The notes beneath the pieces are model-generated. The model saw nothing but the letters and a program-made list of their open reading frames with translations, ran no database searches and was not told where the DNA came from. From Nitrospirota bacterium (GTDB lineage: Bacteria > Nitrospirota > Nitrospiria > Nitrospirales > Nitrospiraceae), in the NCBI GenBank assembly GCA_030684575.1, contig JAUXVD010000003.1, positions 1 to 64,000 on the forward strand: a DNA stretch of 64,000 nt, in the 5' to 3' direction. This document shows positions 24,277 through 32,687 of the stretch, piece by piece. Numbering within the stretch: the first letter of the stretch is position 1; every line of letters starts with the position of its first letter. Made by a program: the position numbers and the translations under genes.

Positions 24277-24837
24277 ATGGGAACGATTCTAGGGTTTCTG
24301 CACAATCTGTTCGGCGGATCTAGTCCGATCACGGGCTATCTGGGAAGTCTCGGGATTCTCAGTAGCGGGGCCGATCTGCTTCGCGAGGCCGTGGAGACCA
24401 ATGGCCTGCCGGCGAATCGGGCCGAATGGCTGATTCTGCTGCTCTCGATCGGCGTCCGCATGGCGAAAGACGCCAACCGTTCGAACGCGGTCAATCCTGT
24501 GGCTGTCGCGCACACCGTGCAGGCTCTGCTGCTGCCGATCCTTCTCCTCGGCCTGGTTGGATGTAGCGGTACGCAACTCCAACAAACCCAGGCGGTACTC
24601 GTCAAGCTGAAAGCCGATGCGCAGACCGTCGCGATCGCCGGTTGTGCAAATGCGCCGCTGGCCGAGCTGCTCCTCTCGACGGCGTTGGAGCTGTTGCCGC
24701 CGGGCACGACGATTGACCAGATCCATGCGGGGATGACGCTGGCCCAGCCGCAGATCGCGGCGTTCTGTGCCAGGCTGCAACAACTCCACGCGCCAGCGGT
24801 ACCGGTTGTGCCGGCAGGGACGCCGGGCGTCTCATGA
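24277..24837 (+). CDS. Membrane protein: phage SPITGYLG family fused to a lipoprotein-like tail
   Basis: 186 residues. The first ~70 (ILGFLHNLFGGSSPITGYLG...RMAKDANRSN) resemble a short phage protein common in lysis regions. Then comes a hydrophobic stretch ending in a lipobox (LLPILLLGLVGC, Cys96), and a soluble C-terminal part with Cys residues. An internal Met62 could start a separate lipoprotein, but there is no clear ribosome site. I would take it as either a fusion or two overlapping products. Confidence 0.55.
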   Translation: MGTILGFLHNLFGGSSPITGYLGSLGILSSGADLLREAVETNGLPANRAEWLILLLSIGVRMAKDANRSNAVNPVAVAHTVQALLLPILLLGLVGCSGTQLQQTQAVLVKLKADAQTVAIAGCANAPLAELLLSTALELLPPGTTIDQIHAGMTLAQPQIAAFCARLQQLHAPAVPVVPAGTPGVS

Positions 24838-25100
24838 TTGCGATTCTGATTTCCTTTGGCCTCTCGTGGCTCTCGAAGCTCGTGCTTCGAGAGCTGGAGA
24901 AGCATCAGAAAGGGACCGATGCCGAAACAATCTTTCGTCTCACGGCGACGAATCAGCAACTACGGGGGGCTGTCCATGCGTGGAAATACAAGGCCGGGGC
25001 TGCTCGCGATCCTGGTACTGGGGACCTTCGGGTGCGCGACGGCGCCGCCACCGTCCCACTACCAGGTGGAGATACCGCTCCTCCAGGCCCGTCCCACTGA
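24834..25100 (+). CDS. Inner-membrane spanin-like protein
   Basis: 88 residues starting four bases within the end of the previous gene. A hydrophobic N-terminus (MIAILISFGLSWLSKLVL) is followed by a charged helix (RELEKHQKGTDAETIFRLTATNQQLRG) and a Gly/Pro-rich tail. A second gene in another frame (24976-25248) overlaps it, coding for a lipoprotein: the Rz/Rz1 arrangement. The C-terminal part beyond residue 55 may be mostly dictated by the overlap. Confidence 0.55.
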   Translation: MIAILISFGLSWLSKLVLRELEKHQKGTDAETIFRLTATNQQLRGAVHAWKYKAGAARDPGTGDLRVRDGAATVPLPGGDTAPPGPSH

Positions 25101-25248
25101 CTATCAGGCGGGCGAGGGGATCTGGTACCGGTGCTATCGGCGCGAGGATGCCATCGCGATCGTGACGGAGTTCAAGGCGGCCTGCCTCGCGCTGGGAGGC
25201 TCGCCGGAGCAATGCCAAGCCATCCTGCCGCCGGGAGATCCGCTGTGA
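24976..25248 (+). CDS. Outer-membrane spanin-like lipoprotein, overlapping the inner one
   Basis: 90 residues in a different frame, with GGGGGG upstream of the ATG. MRGNTRPGLLAILVLGTFGC gives a basic start, hydrophobic core and a lipobox-like TFGC, then ATAPPPSHY. Outer spanins are Pro-rich lipoproteins encoded inside or out of phase with the inner spanin, which is what is seen. At 70 mature residues with three Cys it is larger than lambda Rz1. Role in outer membrane disruption is inferred. Confidence 0.55.
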   Translation: MRGNTRPGLLAILVLGTFGCATAPPPSHYQVEIPLLQARPTDYQAGEGIWYRCYRREDAIAIVTEFKAACLALGGSPEQCQAILPPGDPL

Positions 25249-25276
25249 TGGAGTGCAGACGTCTGCAAGCCACGCG

Positions 25277-25510
25277 ATGACCTGTGATCGCTGCGCGGGC
25301 TGTCTCGTGCGGGACGACATCTACCCTGGTGCCCGCTGGTGGTGGAAATGCCTGAACTGCGGCGAGCGGGTCGACGGCGCGATTCTGCTGAATCGGGCCG
25401 AGCAGGAGCTGGCAGAAGCGCGGCAGCGGGAATCCATGGAGCGGGATCTCAAGGAATGGTCCGAATGGATGGCGAAAGTGCCCCTTGCGCCACTGGTCTC
25501 AATTCCGTAG
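25277..25510 (+). CDS. Zinc-ribbon protein at the prophage right end
   Basis: 77 residues. MTCDRCAGCLVRDDIYPGARWWWKCLNCGERVD is a zinc ribbon, then LLNRAEQELAEARQRESMERDLKEW is helical. A GTG at 25253 could add eight residues. A ten-codon frame from the ATG at 25248 ends over this ATG (ATGA), so coupling is possible. I remember similar MTCxRC...CxxCG proteins as common in this kind of genome. Function unknown. Confidence 0.6.
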   Translation: MTCDRCAGCLVRDDIYPGARWWWKCLNCGERVDGAILLNRAEQELAEARQRESMERDLKEWSEWMAKVPLAPLVSIP

Positions 25511-25645
25511 AGTACTGCCATGCGCGGCCTGAAAAAGTTTGCAGTTCGTTCGCAGTTACCCGGTCTGTTTTGGGCATTTCCTGTCCGTCTATGGCCGCGT
25601 GAATCGTGTCTTTTCAATGAGTTCCGCGTAGAACATCCATCCGGC
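25511..25645 (+). other. Prophage right-end region next to the attachment site
   Basis: No gene is seen. The stretch holds a near-direct repeat GCAGTTCG / CGCAGTTAC around 25540-25559, the sort of short repeat that integrase arm sites show. It is placed immediately inside the tRNA fragment. Assignment as integrase or IHF binding region is only by position. Confidence 0.3.
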
Positions 25646-25695
25646 GCAGCCTTCTAAGCTGAGGGTCGTTGGTTCGATCCCAACCGGGCGCACCA
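25646..25695 (+). other. attR-type remnant: 3' part of a tRNA-Arg(TCT) gene
   Basis: The sequence holds the anticodon arm CAGC-CTTCTAA-GCTG (anticodon TCT), variable region, T arm GTTGG-TTCGATC-CCAAC, acceptor 3' strand CGGGCGC, discriminator A and CCA. The 5' half (acceptor GCGCCCG, D arm) is missing just upstream, so this is not a functional tRNA but the copy of the att core left on the far side after prophage integration into a tRNA gene. The intact tRNA should lie at the left prophage end. Confidence 0.88.
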
Positions 25696-25710
25696 TAGGG
25701 TTTCCTATTC

Positions 25711-28665
25711 ATGCGTTGGCTGTTTCGTCCTTCCCGTCTTGCGATCCTTGCCCTGGGCTCGGTACTTTGCTACACGCTGGTTGGATTTTTCCTCCTTCCG
25801 TACCTCATCAAGGCCTACGCGATCCCGGCTGTTGCCGAGAAGCTCCATCGTCCTGTGTTGGTGAAAGAGGTGGAGCTGAATCCCTTTGCGCTCTCGATTC
25901 GGGTGACGGGCTTCGAAATCCGGGAATCAGACCAATCTGCGTTGCTCGGCTTCGACGAGTTCTTCGTGAATTTTCAAGCGGTCTCCCTCATTCGCCAGGC
26001 CTATGTGTTTGATGCGATCCGTATTGCGATGCCGTTTGTTTCTATCAAAGTGGCCGGAGACGGTCGGCTGAATCTCAAGTATCTTCTGCCACCTGCCGAT
26101 ATGTCCGCCGCGCCAGTGCCTGAGAAGGCTGAACCATCTGCCGGAATCCCTGCTGTGGAAATCGAGCATTTCGAGATTGCGCGAGGCATTGTCGAGTTTC
26201 TGGACAAATCGAAACCCACGCCGGTCTCCGTCGATATTGTTCCGATCAGCATCGTGGTAAGAAATTTCCATACCAAGCCAGGCGGAGATAACACCTATGC
26301 CTTTACGGCCGAATTGGAAAAAGGGGAAAGGCTGGATTGGAAGGGGACTATCCAGCTTGAGCCTCTTCGCTCGGAAGGCACGCTCTCACTCGCCGGCGTG
26401 AATATCCCGACGTTGTGGCCGTATGTACAGGACCGGTTCAACTTCGAGATCCCGGGCGGTACGATTGATGCGAAGGGCAAGTATCGGTTCGATGCGGGGA
26501 CTTCTCCGATCGGGTTGGTGGTCTCCGATACCTCGCTGCACCTTGCGGACGTTCGCTTGGTCGGGAAGGGCGATTCGGAGCCTGTGATTGCCATTCCTTC
26601 GCTGAACATCGACGGAATTGATCTCGATCTCCGAGAGCGGAAGGTATCGATCTCGTCTATTGCAATGGCCGATGCAACCGATCGTGTCTGGCGCAATTCC
26701 GATGGGTCGATCAATCTGCAATCGCTCTTTACTCCGATCAATCAGGATTTGTCCGCAGCACCCGCCGCCATAGCTCCGCCAGAACCTGCCTCGCCTCAAG
26801 CCGTTGAGGAGGCACCTTGGTCCCTCTCTATCAAAGAGGTGGGGGTAACCAACCATTCCATTCATTTTGAGGATCGCTCGCTCGCGCTGCCGGTGCGCGT
26901 GAACGTGACTGGTCTGTCGGCTAAGACCCATGACTTTGCGTTTCCGATCACGAAGCCCATTCCTCTGACCGTGGAGCACCTGCTCAATGAAACGGGTAAA
27001 GTGGCGGTCGATGGACAGATCACGGTGAAGCCGTTCCAGCTCGATCTATCACTGGCCCTCAAGAATATTGAACTCCAGCCCTTTCAGCCCTATGTTGAGC
27101 GGTTCGCGCGCATCGCGGTGGATTCCGGGGCGATCGATCTGGACGGACAGATTCATCTGGCCGTGGTGCATCCGAAGGCCCCCTTGATGACGTTCCGCGG
27201 GAACCTCGGTGTGAAAGCGCTCGCCATCGCCGACCGCAACCAGGGTTTGCCAGTTGTATCCTGGAAGCAGTTCCACCTGAGAGAGCTTGTGCTCGCGGTT
27301 GATCCCACCGTGGTCAGCATCGAGGAAGTAGGACTCGAGCAGCCGATCATTCATCTGGCCGTTCTGTCCGATGGGCAGCTCAATCTGAAGACCTTGCTTC
27401 CGCAGGTCGATGCGGCGACTCCCCCATCTGCGCCGGAGGCTGCGCCAGCGACGATGAAGAAAGGTCCCTCGCCATCGATTGCCATCAAGACGGTGAAGCT
27501 GTTGAAGGGGATCGTCACCTTTCGGGACGCATCGATGACGCCGACGGTCCAAACCGGGCTGTACGACCTCACGGGCACGATCAAAGGCTTATCGTCGAAA
27601 CAGCTCGCCAAAGCCGATGTGGAATTGGCCGCCAACGTGGACAGGGTTGCTCCGCTGAAGATCGTTGGGACCATCAACCCATTGATCGAGAACGCCATGA
27701 CAGATCTCACGGTGACGCTTGGGGGGATGGACTTGACCGCGGAGAGTCCCTACAGCGGTAAGTATGTGGGGTATGGATTGTCCAAGGGGAAGCTCTCACT
27801 CGATTTGAAATATAAGGTCTCGCAACAACAACTTGAAGCCGAGAACAAAGTCTTGATCGATCAACTGACATTCGGGGAGAAGGTCGAGAGTCCCGATGCT
27901 ACCTCGCTGCCTGTGCCCTTCGCGGTGGCCCTGCTCAAAGATCGCAAGGGGCGGATCGAGATCGATCTGCCGATTCGCGGCGACCTCAAGGACCCCGACT
28001 TCAAGTATGGAAAAGTGGTGGTTTCAACGTTGCTGAATATCCTGGGCAAGTTGGTGGCCTCTCCCTTTGCGCTCATGGGAAAATTGATTCCAGGCGGTGG
28101 CGACGCTGAAGAACTGCAATACCTCGAGTTTGGTCCTGGCGCTGCCGTGCCGCTTCCAACTGAACTCAAGAAAGTCGAAGCCATCACGAAGGGGCTTGAG
28201 GAACGGCCTGGTTTGCGTCTGGAGATCACCGGCACGGCCGATCCGGTTCGAGATCGACAAGAGCTCGGTCTTCAGAAACTCAAGGCGCAGCTGCTCGCGA
28301 GATGGCGGCAGGAGAAGGGCGCCTCACAGGAGGCGAGCCTGCCGATGCGTGACGAGGAACGACTGATCAGGGACCTGTACGACCAGCAGCGCAGCCGGCA
28401 GCCGGTGCCTGCGCCGGCTATGGCCACTGGCCCTGCGCCGAAGCCGCCGACAGTCGATGACATGCGTCAGCAGCTTGTTGCGGCCATCGCAGTTTCTGAC
28501 TCGGATCTTCGAGCCTTGGCGCAACAACGGGCGGATCAGGTGCGTGGACAGTTTACCGGTGAAGGGAAGCTTGCCATCGAACGTGTGTTCTTGACGGAAG
28601 TCGATCTGGCGGCCTCGGATCACGACAGGGTCAGAAGCCGATTGAATATCACCGCTGGGCAGTAA
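25711..28665 (+). CDS. DUF748 (AsmA-like) envelope protein
   Basis: 984 residues. An N-terminal transmembrane helix (LAILALGSVLCYTLVGFFLLPYLI) anchors a large periplasmic beta part. The DUF748 signature EVELNPFALSIRVTGFEI is near residue 50 and similar repeats continue. AsmA/YhdP-type proteins are thought to move phospholipids between membranes. C-terminal ~150 residues (DRQELGLQKLKAQLLARW) are helical. It is the first chromosomal gene after the prophage and is intact. Confidence 0.88.
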   Translation: MRWLFRPSRLAILALGSVLCYTLVGFFLLPYLIKAYAIPAVAEKLHRPVLVKEVELNPFALSIRVTGFEIRESDQSALLGFDEFFVNFQAVSLIRQAYVFDAIRIAMPFVSIKVAGDGRLNLKYLLPPADMSAAPVPEKAEPSAGIPAVEIEHFEIARGIVEFLDKSKPTPVSVDIVPISIVVRNFHTKPGGDNTYAFTAELEKGERLDWKGTIQLEPLRSEGTLSLAGVNIPTLWPYVQDRFNFEIPGGTIDAKGKYRFDAGTSPIGLVVSDTSLHLADVRLVGKGDSEPVIAIPSLNIDGIDLDLRERKVSISSIAMADATDRVWRNSDGSINLQSLFTPINQDLSAAPAAIAPPEPASPQAVEEAPWSLSIKEVGVTNHSIHFEDRSLALPVRVNVTGLSAKTHDFAFPITKPIPLTVEHLLNETGKVAVDGQITVKPFQLDLSLALKNIELQPFQPYVERFARIAVDSGAIDLDGQIHLAVVHPKAPLMTFRGNLGVKALAIADRNQGLPVVSWKQFHLRELVLAVDPTVVSIEEVGLEQPIIHLAVLSDGQLNLKTLLPQVDAATPPSAPEAAPATMKKGPSPSIAIKTVKLLKGIVTFRDASMTPTVQTGLYDLTGTIKGLSSKQLAKADVELAANVDRVAPLKIVGTINPLIENAMTDLTVTLGGMDLTAESPYSGKYVGYGLSKGKLSLDLKYKVSQQQLEAENKVLIDQLTFGEKVESPDATSLPVPFAVALLKDRKGRIEIDLPIRGDLKDPDFKYGKVVVSTLLNILGKLVASPFALMGKLIPGGGDAEELQYLEFGPGAAVPLPTELKKVEAITKGLEERPGLRLEITGTADPVRDRQELGLQKLKAQLLARWRQEKGASQEASLPMRDEERLIRDLYDQQRSRQPVPAPAMATGPAPKPPTVDDMRQQLVAAIAVSDSDLRALAQQRADQVRGQFTGEGKLAIERVFLTEVDLAASDHDRVRSRLNITAGQ

Positions 28666-28758
28666 GCGGTTCTCCCCCTTGCACTTGATCTTAGAGAGAC
28701 AGTATCGTAGTGCTGTTCTGTGAGTAGGCCGATGTTTTGTGTAACCACGGAGGATATC

Positions 28759-29394
28759 ATGGCAATTCGATTAGGCGATGAGGCACCGAATTTTACGGCA
28801 GAGACGACCGAAGGAACCATTAACTTTCATGAGTGGCTGGGCGGCGGGTGGGGGATTCTCTTCTCGCATCCAAAGGACTATACCCCGGTCTGTACCACCG
28901 AGTTGGGAACCGTGGCCAAGATTACGCCCGAGTTCAAGAAGCGTGGCGTGAAAGTCATCGCGGTGAGCGTCGATCCTCTGGACTCGCACAAGGGCTGGAT
29001 CAACGATATCAATGAGACGCAGCACACGACGATGAACTATCCTATCATTGCAGATCCCGAGAAGAAGGTCGCGACGCTGTACGACATGATCCACCCCAAT
29101 GCGCTGGACAACATGACCGTTCGTTCAGTTTTCATCGTTGGGCCGGACAAAAAGGTCAAGTTGACCTTGACCTATCCAGCCTCATGTGGCCGGAACTTCG
29201 ATGAGTTGCTGCGAGTCATCGATTCGCTCCAGTTGACCTCGAAGTTCAAAGTCGCCACGCCAGCCAACTGGAAGGACGGCGAAGATTGCATCATCACTCC
29301 AGCCGTGAACGATGCTGAAGCGAAGACCCTCTTCCCCAAGGGTTTCAAGACCGTGAAGCCATACCTGCGCATTACGCCACAGCCAAATAAGTAA
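28759..29394 (+). CDS. 1-Cys peroxiredoxin (Prx6-type)
   Basis: 211 residues from the ATG after CGGAGGA. Peroxidatic Cys45 lies in FSHPKDYTPVCTTEL; the C-terminal extension (FPKGFKTVKPYLRITPQP) is typical of Prx6-type enzymes, which reduce peroxides and peroxynitrite. An upstream in-frame ATG at about 28732 and the GTG at 28720 are less likely as they lack ribosome sites. A second Cys in YPASCGRNFDELLRV is in the usual non-resolving place. Confidence 0.93.
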   Translation: MAIRLGDEAPNFTAETTEGTINFHEWLGGGWGILFSHPKDYTPVCTTELGTVAKITPEFKKRGVKVIAVSVDPLDSHKGWINDINETQHTTMNYPIIADPEKKVATLYDMIHPNALDNMTVRSVFIVGPDKKVKLTLTYPASCGRNFDELLRVIDSLQLTSKFKVATPANWKDGEDCIITPAVNDAEAKTLFPKGFKTVKPYLRITPQPNK

Positions 29395-29415
29395 CGAAGG
29401 GTATGACCTGTATCG

Positions 29416-29457
29416 AGGGCGGGAGATGCTTTGGGCGCCTCCCGCCCTTCGTGTTTT
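29416..29457 (+). terminator. Rho-independent terminator of the peroxiredoxin gene
   Basis: AGGGCGGGAG and CTCCCGCCCT form a 10-bp stem with a 13-base loop, followed by TCGTGTTTTC. It lies 20 bases after the stop codon. Confidence 0.75.
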
Positions 29458-29554
29458 CTGAGCCGGCCTCCATTCGATTCGACCGTCTTGCAGTGGGTGG
29501 GGAAGGGGTCGGTTGATTGCTGGGTCTGGATAACTGTGCTAGGGTAAATGCTCA

Positions 29555-30034
29555 ATGCGACAGATCTGTGGCAAGCCATCCTGTTCTCGCGTGCTGGTCC
29601 TCATGTGGGCATCGCTCTGGATGCTCATGGTTCCATTTTTCCACGTGCATCCCGAGGCGGATCATCATCATGGAGATGCGAGTCATGTCCATGGTGGTAC
29701 TGTTCATTCCGTGTTCTCACAGGACCTTGAGTGCGAGTACACGGATGACATCCATGATCCGGCCTGTCCTGAAGCAGCGCAGCAACACCTGCACGCTCTG
29801 GCGCATTCCGGTCATGCGTTCAATCACCCAGAGATTGAATTCTCACTGCTGACTGTTCCGATCGATCGTCCCTTGCCGAAACCGGGGGTGACGGGCTTGG
29901 AATTAGGAGCGATCGCAAGTACTACGGTTCAACGAGGCGTGGCCGTTGCTTCGTTCCCGCCCGGTACCTCTCACACCATTCTGTTTCTCTCCACCGCACT
30001 TCCGCTGCGCGCTCCTCCCTCTCAATCGCTCTAA
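29555..30034 (+). CDS. Exported histidine-rich protein before the metal efflux operon
   Basis: 159 residues with an N-terminal hydrophobic segment (RVLVLMWASLWMLMVPFFHV) and His-rich patches (HVHPEADHHHGDASHVHGG and HLHALAHSGHAFNHPE). It is on the same strand and immediately upstream of the RND efflux genes. A metal-binding periplasmic role, buffering or sensing, is plausible, but no family is recognised. Start could be the ATG at 29555 or later. Cys residues at 10 and near 60 are also present. Confidence 0.65.
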   Translation: MRQICGKPSCSRVLVLMWASLWMLMVPFFHVHPEADHHHGDASHVHGGTVHSVFSQDLECEYTDDIHDPACPEAAQQHLHALAHSGHAFNHPEIEFSLLTVPIDRPLPKPGVTGLELGAIASTTVQRGVAVASFPPGTSHTILFLSTALPLRAPPSQSL

Positions 30035-30220
30035 TTCATTTTCTCGTATCCAATTGGTCGAGTCATGCAGGCGTATGCCGTCAGATGTCGGTGGAGGGCG
30101 GTGCCCTTCCTGTTTTCTGACTGCGGGTCTTTCCGGAGATCGCGACCGCTTCCGCCTTGAGCTGTTTGGCTTATGGGGGATGGTTGGACCATGCCGTTTG
30201 TGAAAGGGAGGAGACAATCG

Positions 30221-31480
30221 ATGACACGTCAACGAATAGTCTGGCTTGCGGTCGTAGCGTCTGGGCTCGCGAGCCTTGGCCTGAGCACCTATGAGGCTGT
30301 AGCTGCCGACGAAAACACCAACACCCATACAATAGATTCAGTGCTTGAATTGGCACTCGCGCACAATCCAACCATGGCAAGAGCTCAGGGGGACATGCGG
30401 CAACGTCGAGGCCAACAGGTCGCTGCCGGGGCCTATCTCAATCCTTCGATATCCGGTGCAGCCGGGCGAGGAAACATTCGAGATCCGAGCACGGGGGTGA
30501 AGGTCACTGAGCGAACGGTGACGGTCGAACAGCCCTTGGAGTGGCAAGGGAAACGTCGCGCGAGGCAGCAGGCAGCGGATGCAGGGGCGGCAGGGGCCAG
30601 TGCGGCAATGGAAGAAACCCGTTTGAACGTGATTGCTGAGGCGAAGGTGGCATTTTATCAGGTGTTATTCGCTCAGCGAGATGCCGAGTTGACCGGCCAA
30701 AACTTGACGATGGTCGAAGAGGTCCTGCGAACCGTGAAGGCGCGGGCGGCGGCGGGCGAGGCCACGCTTTTTGAATCGATGAAGGCCACCGTCGAGGTGC
30801 AGAAGGCAAAAAAAGAAGTGTCACGCGCCCAGAATGCCTCGGTGGTCGTAAGGGCCAAGCTTGATATGGTAACTGCCGGCATGTTGGGCAAGCAGTTCTC
30901 AATCCAGGGGGACTTCGACTCACTCCAACAGGAGCTTGACCTTGACCTGTTGGCTACCCGCGCGATGGAACAACACCCGACTCTCCGGCGGCTCGGCAAG
31001 CTCGTCGAGCAGGCGCAGTTCAGCGCGACGCTCGAACGTGAATCCAGGATTCCGAACGTCACTGTGCTGGGCAGCTATCATCGTGAGGCAGGGGATGAGT
31101 CCGTCGTTGCAGGGCTTAGCGTTCCCCTTCCGCTCTGGTACCAGCGTCAGGGGGAAATCGAGAGCGCGCTTGGGGCCAGATATCGCGCCGAAGCCGAGCG
31201 GCTACGGGTGCAGAACGAAATTACTCAAACCATCACGCAATATGTGCAGGATGTCCGCACTGCGAACGAGCAGTTGCAGGTATTCGAGACCGGACTGCTG
31301 AAACAAGCGGAGCAGACGCTCCGGGTCGCACGCATCAGTTTCCAGCAGGGTGCCGCCAGTCTCTTGGACCTGCTCGATTCCCAACGGGTGTACAGGCAAA
31401 CGCTGCTCGAGTATGTCCATGCGCGCGCAGACCTTTCCATCGCCCTCGCGCAGTTGGAACGTGCCGTTGGTGGAATCTGA
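30221..31480 (+). CDS. czcC: Outer membrane efflux protein (CzcC/TolC family)
   Basis: 419 residues from the ATG after GGGAGGAG. Signal peptide MTRQRIVWLAVVASGLASLG to about AVAADEN. Two outer membrane efflux repeats: LALAHNPTMARAQGDM...YLNPSISGAAG and the later SYHREAGDESVVAGLSVPLPLW with LLDLLDSQRVYRQTLLEYVHARADL. Forms the outer exit channel for the RND pump encoded next. Operon order C-B-A. Confidence 0.9.
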   Translation: MTRQRIVWLAVVASGLASLGLSTYEAVAADENTNTHTIDSVLELALAHNPTMARAQGDMRQRRGQQVAAGAYLNPSISGAAGRGNIRDPSTGVKVTERTVTVEQPLEWQGKRRARQQAADAGAAGASAAMEETRLNVIAEAKVAFYQVLFAQRDAELTGQNLTMVEEVLRTVKARAAAGEATLFESMKATVEVQKAKKEVSRAQNASVVVRAKLDMVTAGMLGKQFSIQGDFDSLQQELDLDLLATRAMEQHPTLRRLGKLVEQAQFSATLERESRIPNVTVLGSYHREAGDESVVAGLSVPLPLWYQRQGEIESALGARYRAEAERLRVQNEITQTITQYVQDVRTANEQLQVFETGLLKQAEQTLRVARISFQQGAASLLDLLDSQRVYRQTLLEYVHARADLSIALAQLERAVGGI

Positions 31481-31501
31481 CTATTCAGAAGGAGGCTGAC
31501 C

Positions 31502-32686
31502 ATGAGAATCAGATGGACAACGCTGACCGGGACCTCTGTGTTTGCGCTGTGTCTGTTCGTCACGGCCTGTGGAGACCGCGGAAATGAAGAGCCGGCTCAG
31601 CCGCCGAAAGCGAGCACACAGTCAAGGGTGCCCCGCACCAGTACCATTCAGGCTCCGGCATCCGTGCGGAATCGACTCCGTACCGACAGGGTCGCAGCAC
31701 ATGTGGTTCCAGAAGTGGTGACGGCTCCTGGCGAAGTCGCGCTCGATCTGAAGCAGGTCGCCAAGATTGCGTCACGGATTGAAGGGCAAGTCCAATCCAT
31801 CCATGTCCAGTTGGGTGATCGTGTCCGTCGCGACCAGCCATTGTTGGCGATTGAGAGTCTGCGCTTGGACGAGTTGGTGCAGGAATACCTTGTGACGAAG
31901 GCCCAGGCGGATGTGGCCGAGAGTGGGTACCGGCGGACGAATAAGTTATGGGCCGAGCGGATCGTGACAGAGCGTCGACTGGTCGAAGAACGGGGCCGTA
32001 ACCTTGAAGCACAAGCTCGCCATCAGCATGTCCGTGAAAAGCTGTTGAATATGGGTATGACGACAGGGGAGCTACGCGAGTTGGAGCATGGAAGCCACCA
32101 GGAGGGCCATCGCTATACCCTCACCTCGCCGATCGCTGGGACGGTGGTCGCGCAAAATGTCGTGCGAGGGCAGGGCGTCGCTCCCGGCAATGAATTGTTT
32201 GAGGTTGTCGACACGAGCCGGGTCTGGGTCTTTGCAAGTTTGCCGATCGAACAAGCCAGAAAGTTCAAGGAAGGCGATGTGGGCACGATTCTGCCAAAGG
32301 GCGGTGAACCGGTTACGGCTCCGCTCACCTATCTTGCGCCGATTGCGGATGAGACTACGCGCACAATACGGGTTCGTTTTGAAGTCACGAATGAACAACA
32401 GAGGCTGAAGCCACGAGAATATGTGGACGTTCAACTGGCCGTCGCGAGTCCGCCGACCTTAGCGGTCCCCGTCTCTGCCCTGACGATGGTAGACAACGTG
32501 CGTGGAGTCTTCGTGCAACGGGAGAACGGCTATACGTTCGTCCCGATCGAAGGCGGCCGTGAAGGCGGGGGTTGGGTGGAAGTGAAGAAAGGACTGAGCG
32601 AGGGCGAGGTTGTGGTGATCGATGGCGTTTTCGATTTGAAGAACGTGCTGCTCAAAGAGCATATCGAGTCCGGCGAGGAAGGGTAA
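31502..32686 (+). CDS. czcB: RND periplasmic adaptor (CzcB family)
   Basis: 394 residues after AAGGAGG. It starts as a lipoprotein (FALCLFVTACGDRG, Cys near 22). Adaptor parts: PGEVALDLKQVAKIASRIEGQVQSIHVQLGDRV (biotinyl-lipoyl-like), helical hairpin around 120-190, TLTSPIAGTVVAQNVVRGQGV and beta-barrel IADETTRTIRVRFEVTNEQQ. The adaptor couples the inner pump to the outer channel. Confidence 0.92.
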   Translation: MRIRWTTLTGTSVFALCLFVTACGDRGNEEPAQPPKASTQSRVPRTSTIQAPASVRNRLRTDRVAAHVVPEVVTAPGEVALDLKQVAKIASRIEGQVQSIHVQLGDRVRRDQPLLAIESLRLDELVQEYLVTKAQADVAESGYRRTNKLWAERIVTERRLVEERGRNLEAQARHQHVREKLLNMGMTTGELRELEHGSHQEGHRYTLTSPIAGTVVAQNVVRGQGVAPGNELFEVVDTSRVWVFASLPIEQARKFKEGDVGTILPKGGEPVTAPLTYLAPIADETTRTIRVRFEVTNEQQRLKPREYVDVQLAVASPPTLAVPVSALTMVDNVRGVFVQRENGYTFVPIEGGREGGGWVEVKKGLSEGEVVVIDGVFDLKNVLLKEHIESGEEG

Positions 32687-32687
32687 G

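Larger units (their letters stand above)
142..25695 (+). mobile_element. Prophage, right-hand part (HK97-type head, siphovirus tail)
   Basis: All clear genes from the HNH nuclease to the zinc-ribbon gene at 25510 lie on one strand in the standard order: packaging, head, joining, tail, lysis. The right end abuts a 3' fragment of a tRNA-Arg gene. Most genes overlap or nearly touch. Left end, integrase and regulators are not in the window. The late genes needed for a particle look intact, but the IS21 insertion at the left means that at least one gene is broken. Confidence 0.9.

Noticed and set aside
2117-25267. The palindrome GCAGACGTCTGC occurs at 2117-2128 and again within 25254-25267
   Set aside because: Two 12-base matches in 64 kb are expected by chance; both are inside or next to coding sequence and no further copy was seen.
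25646-25695. Functional tRNA gene at the prophage border
   Set aside because: 5' acceptor strand and D arm are missing.
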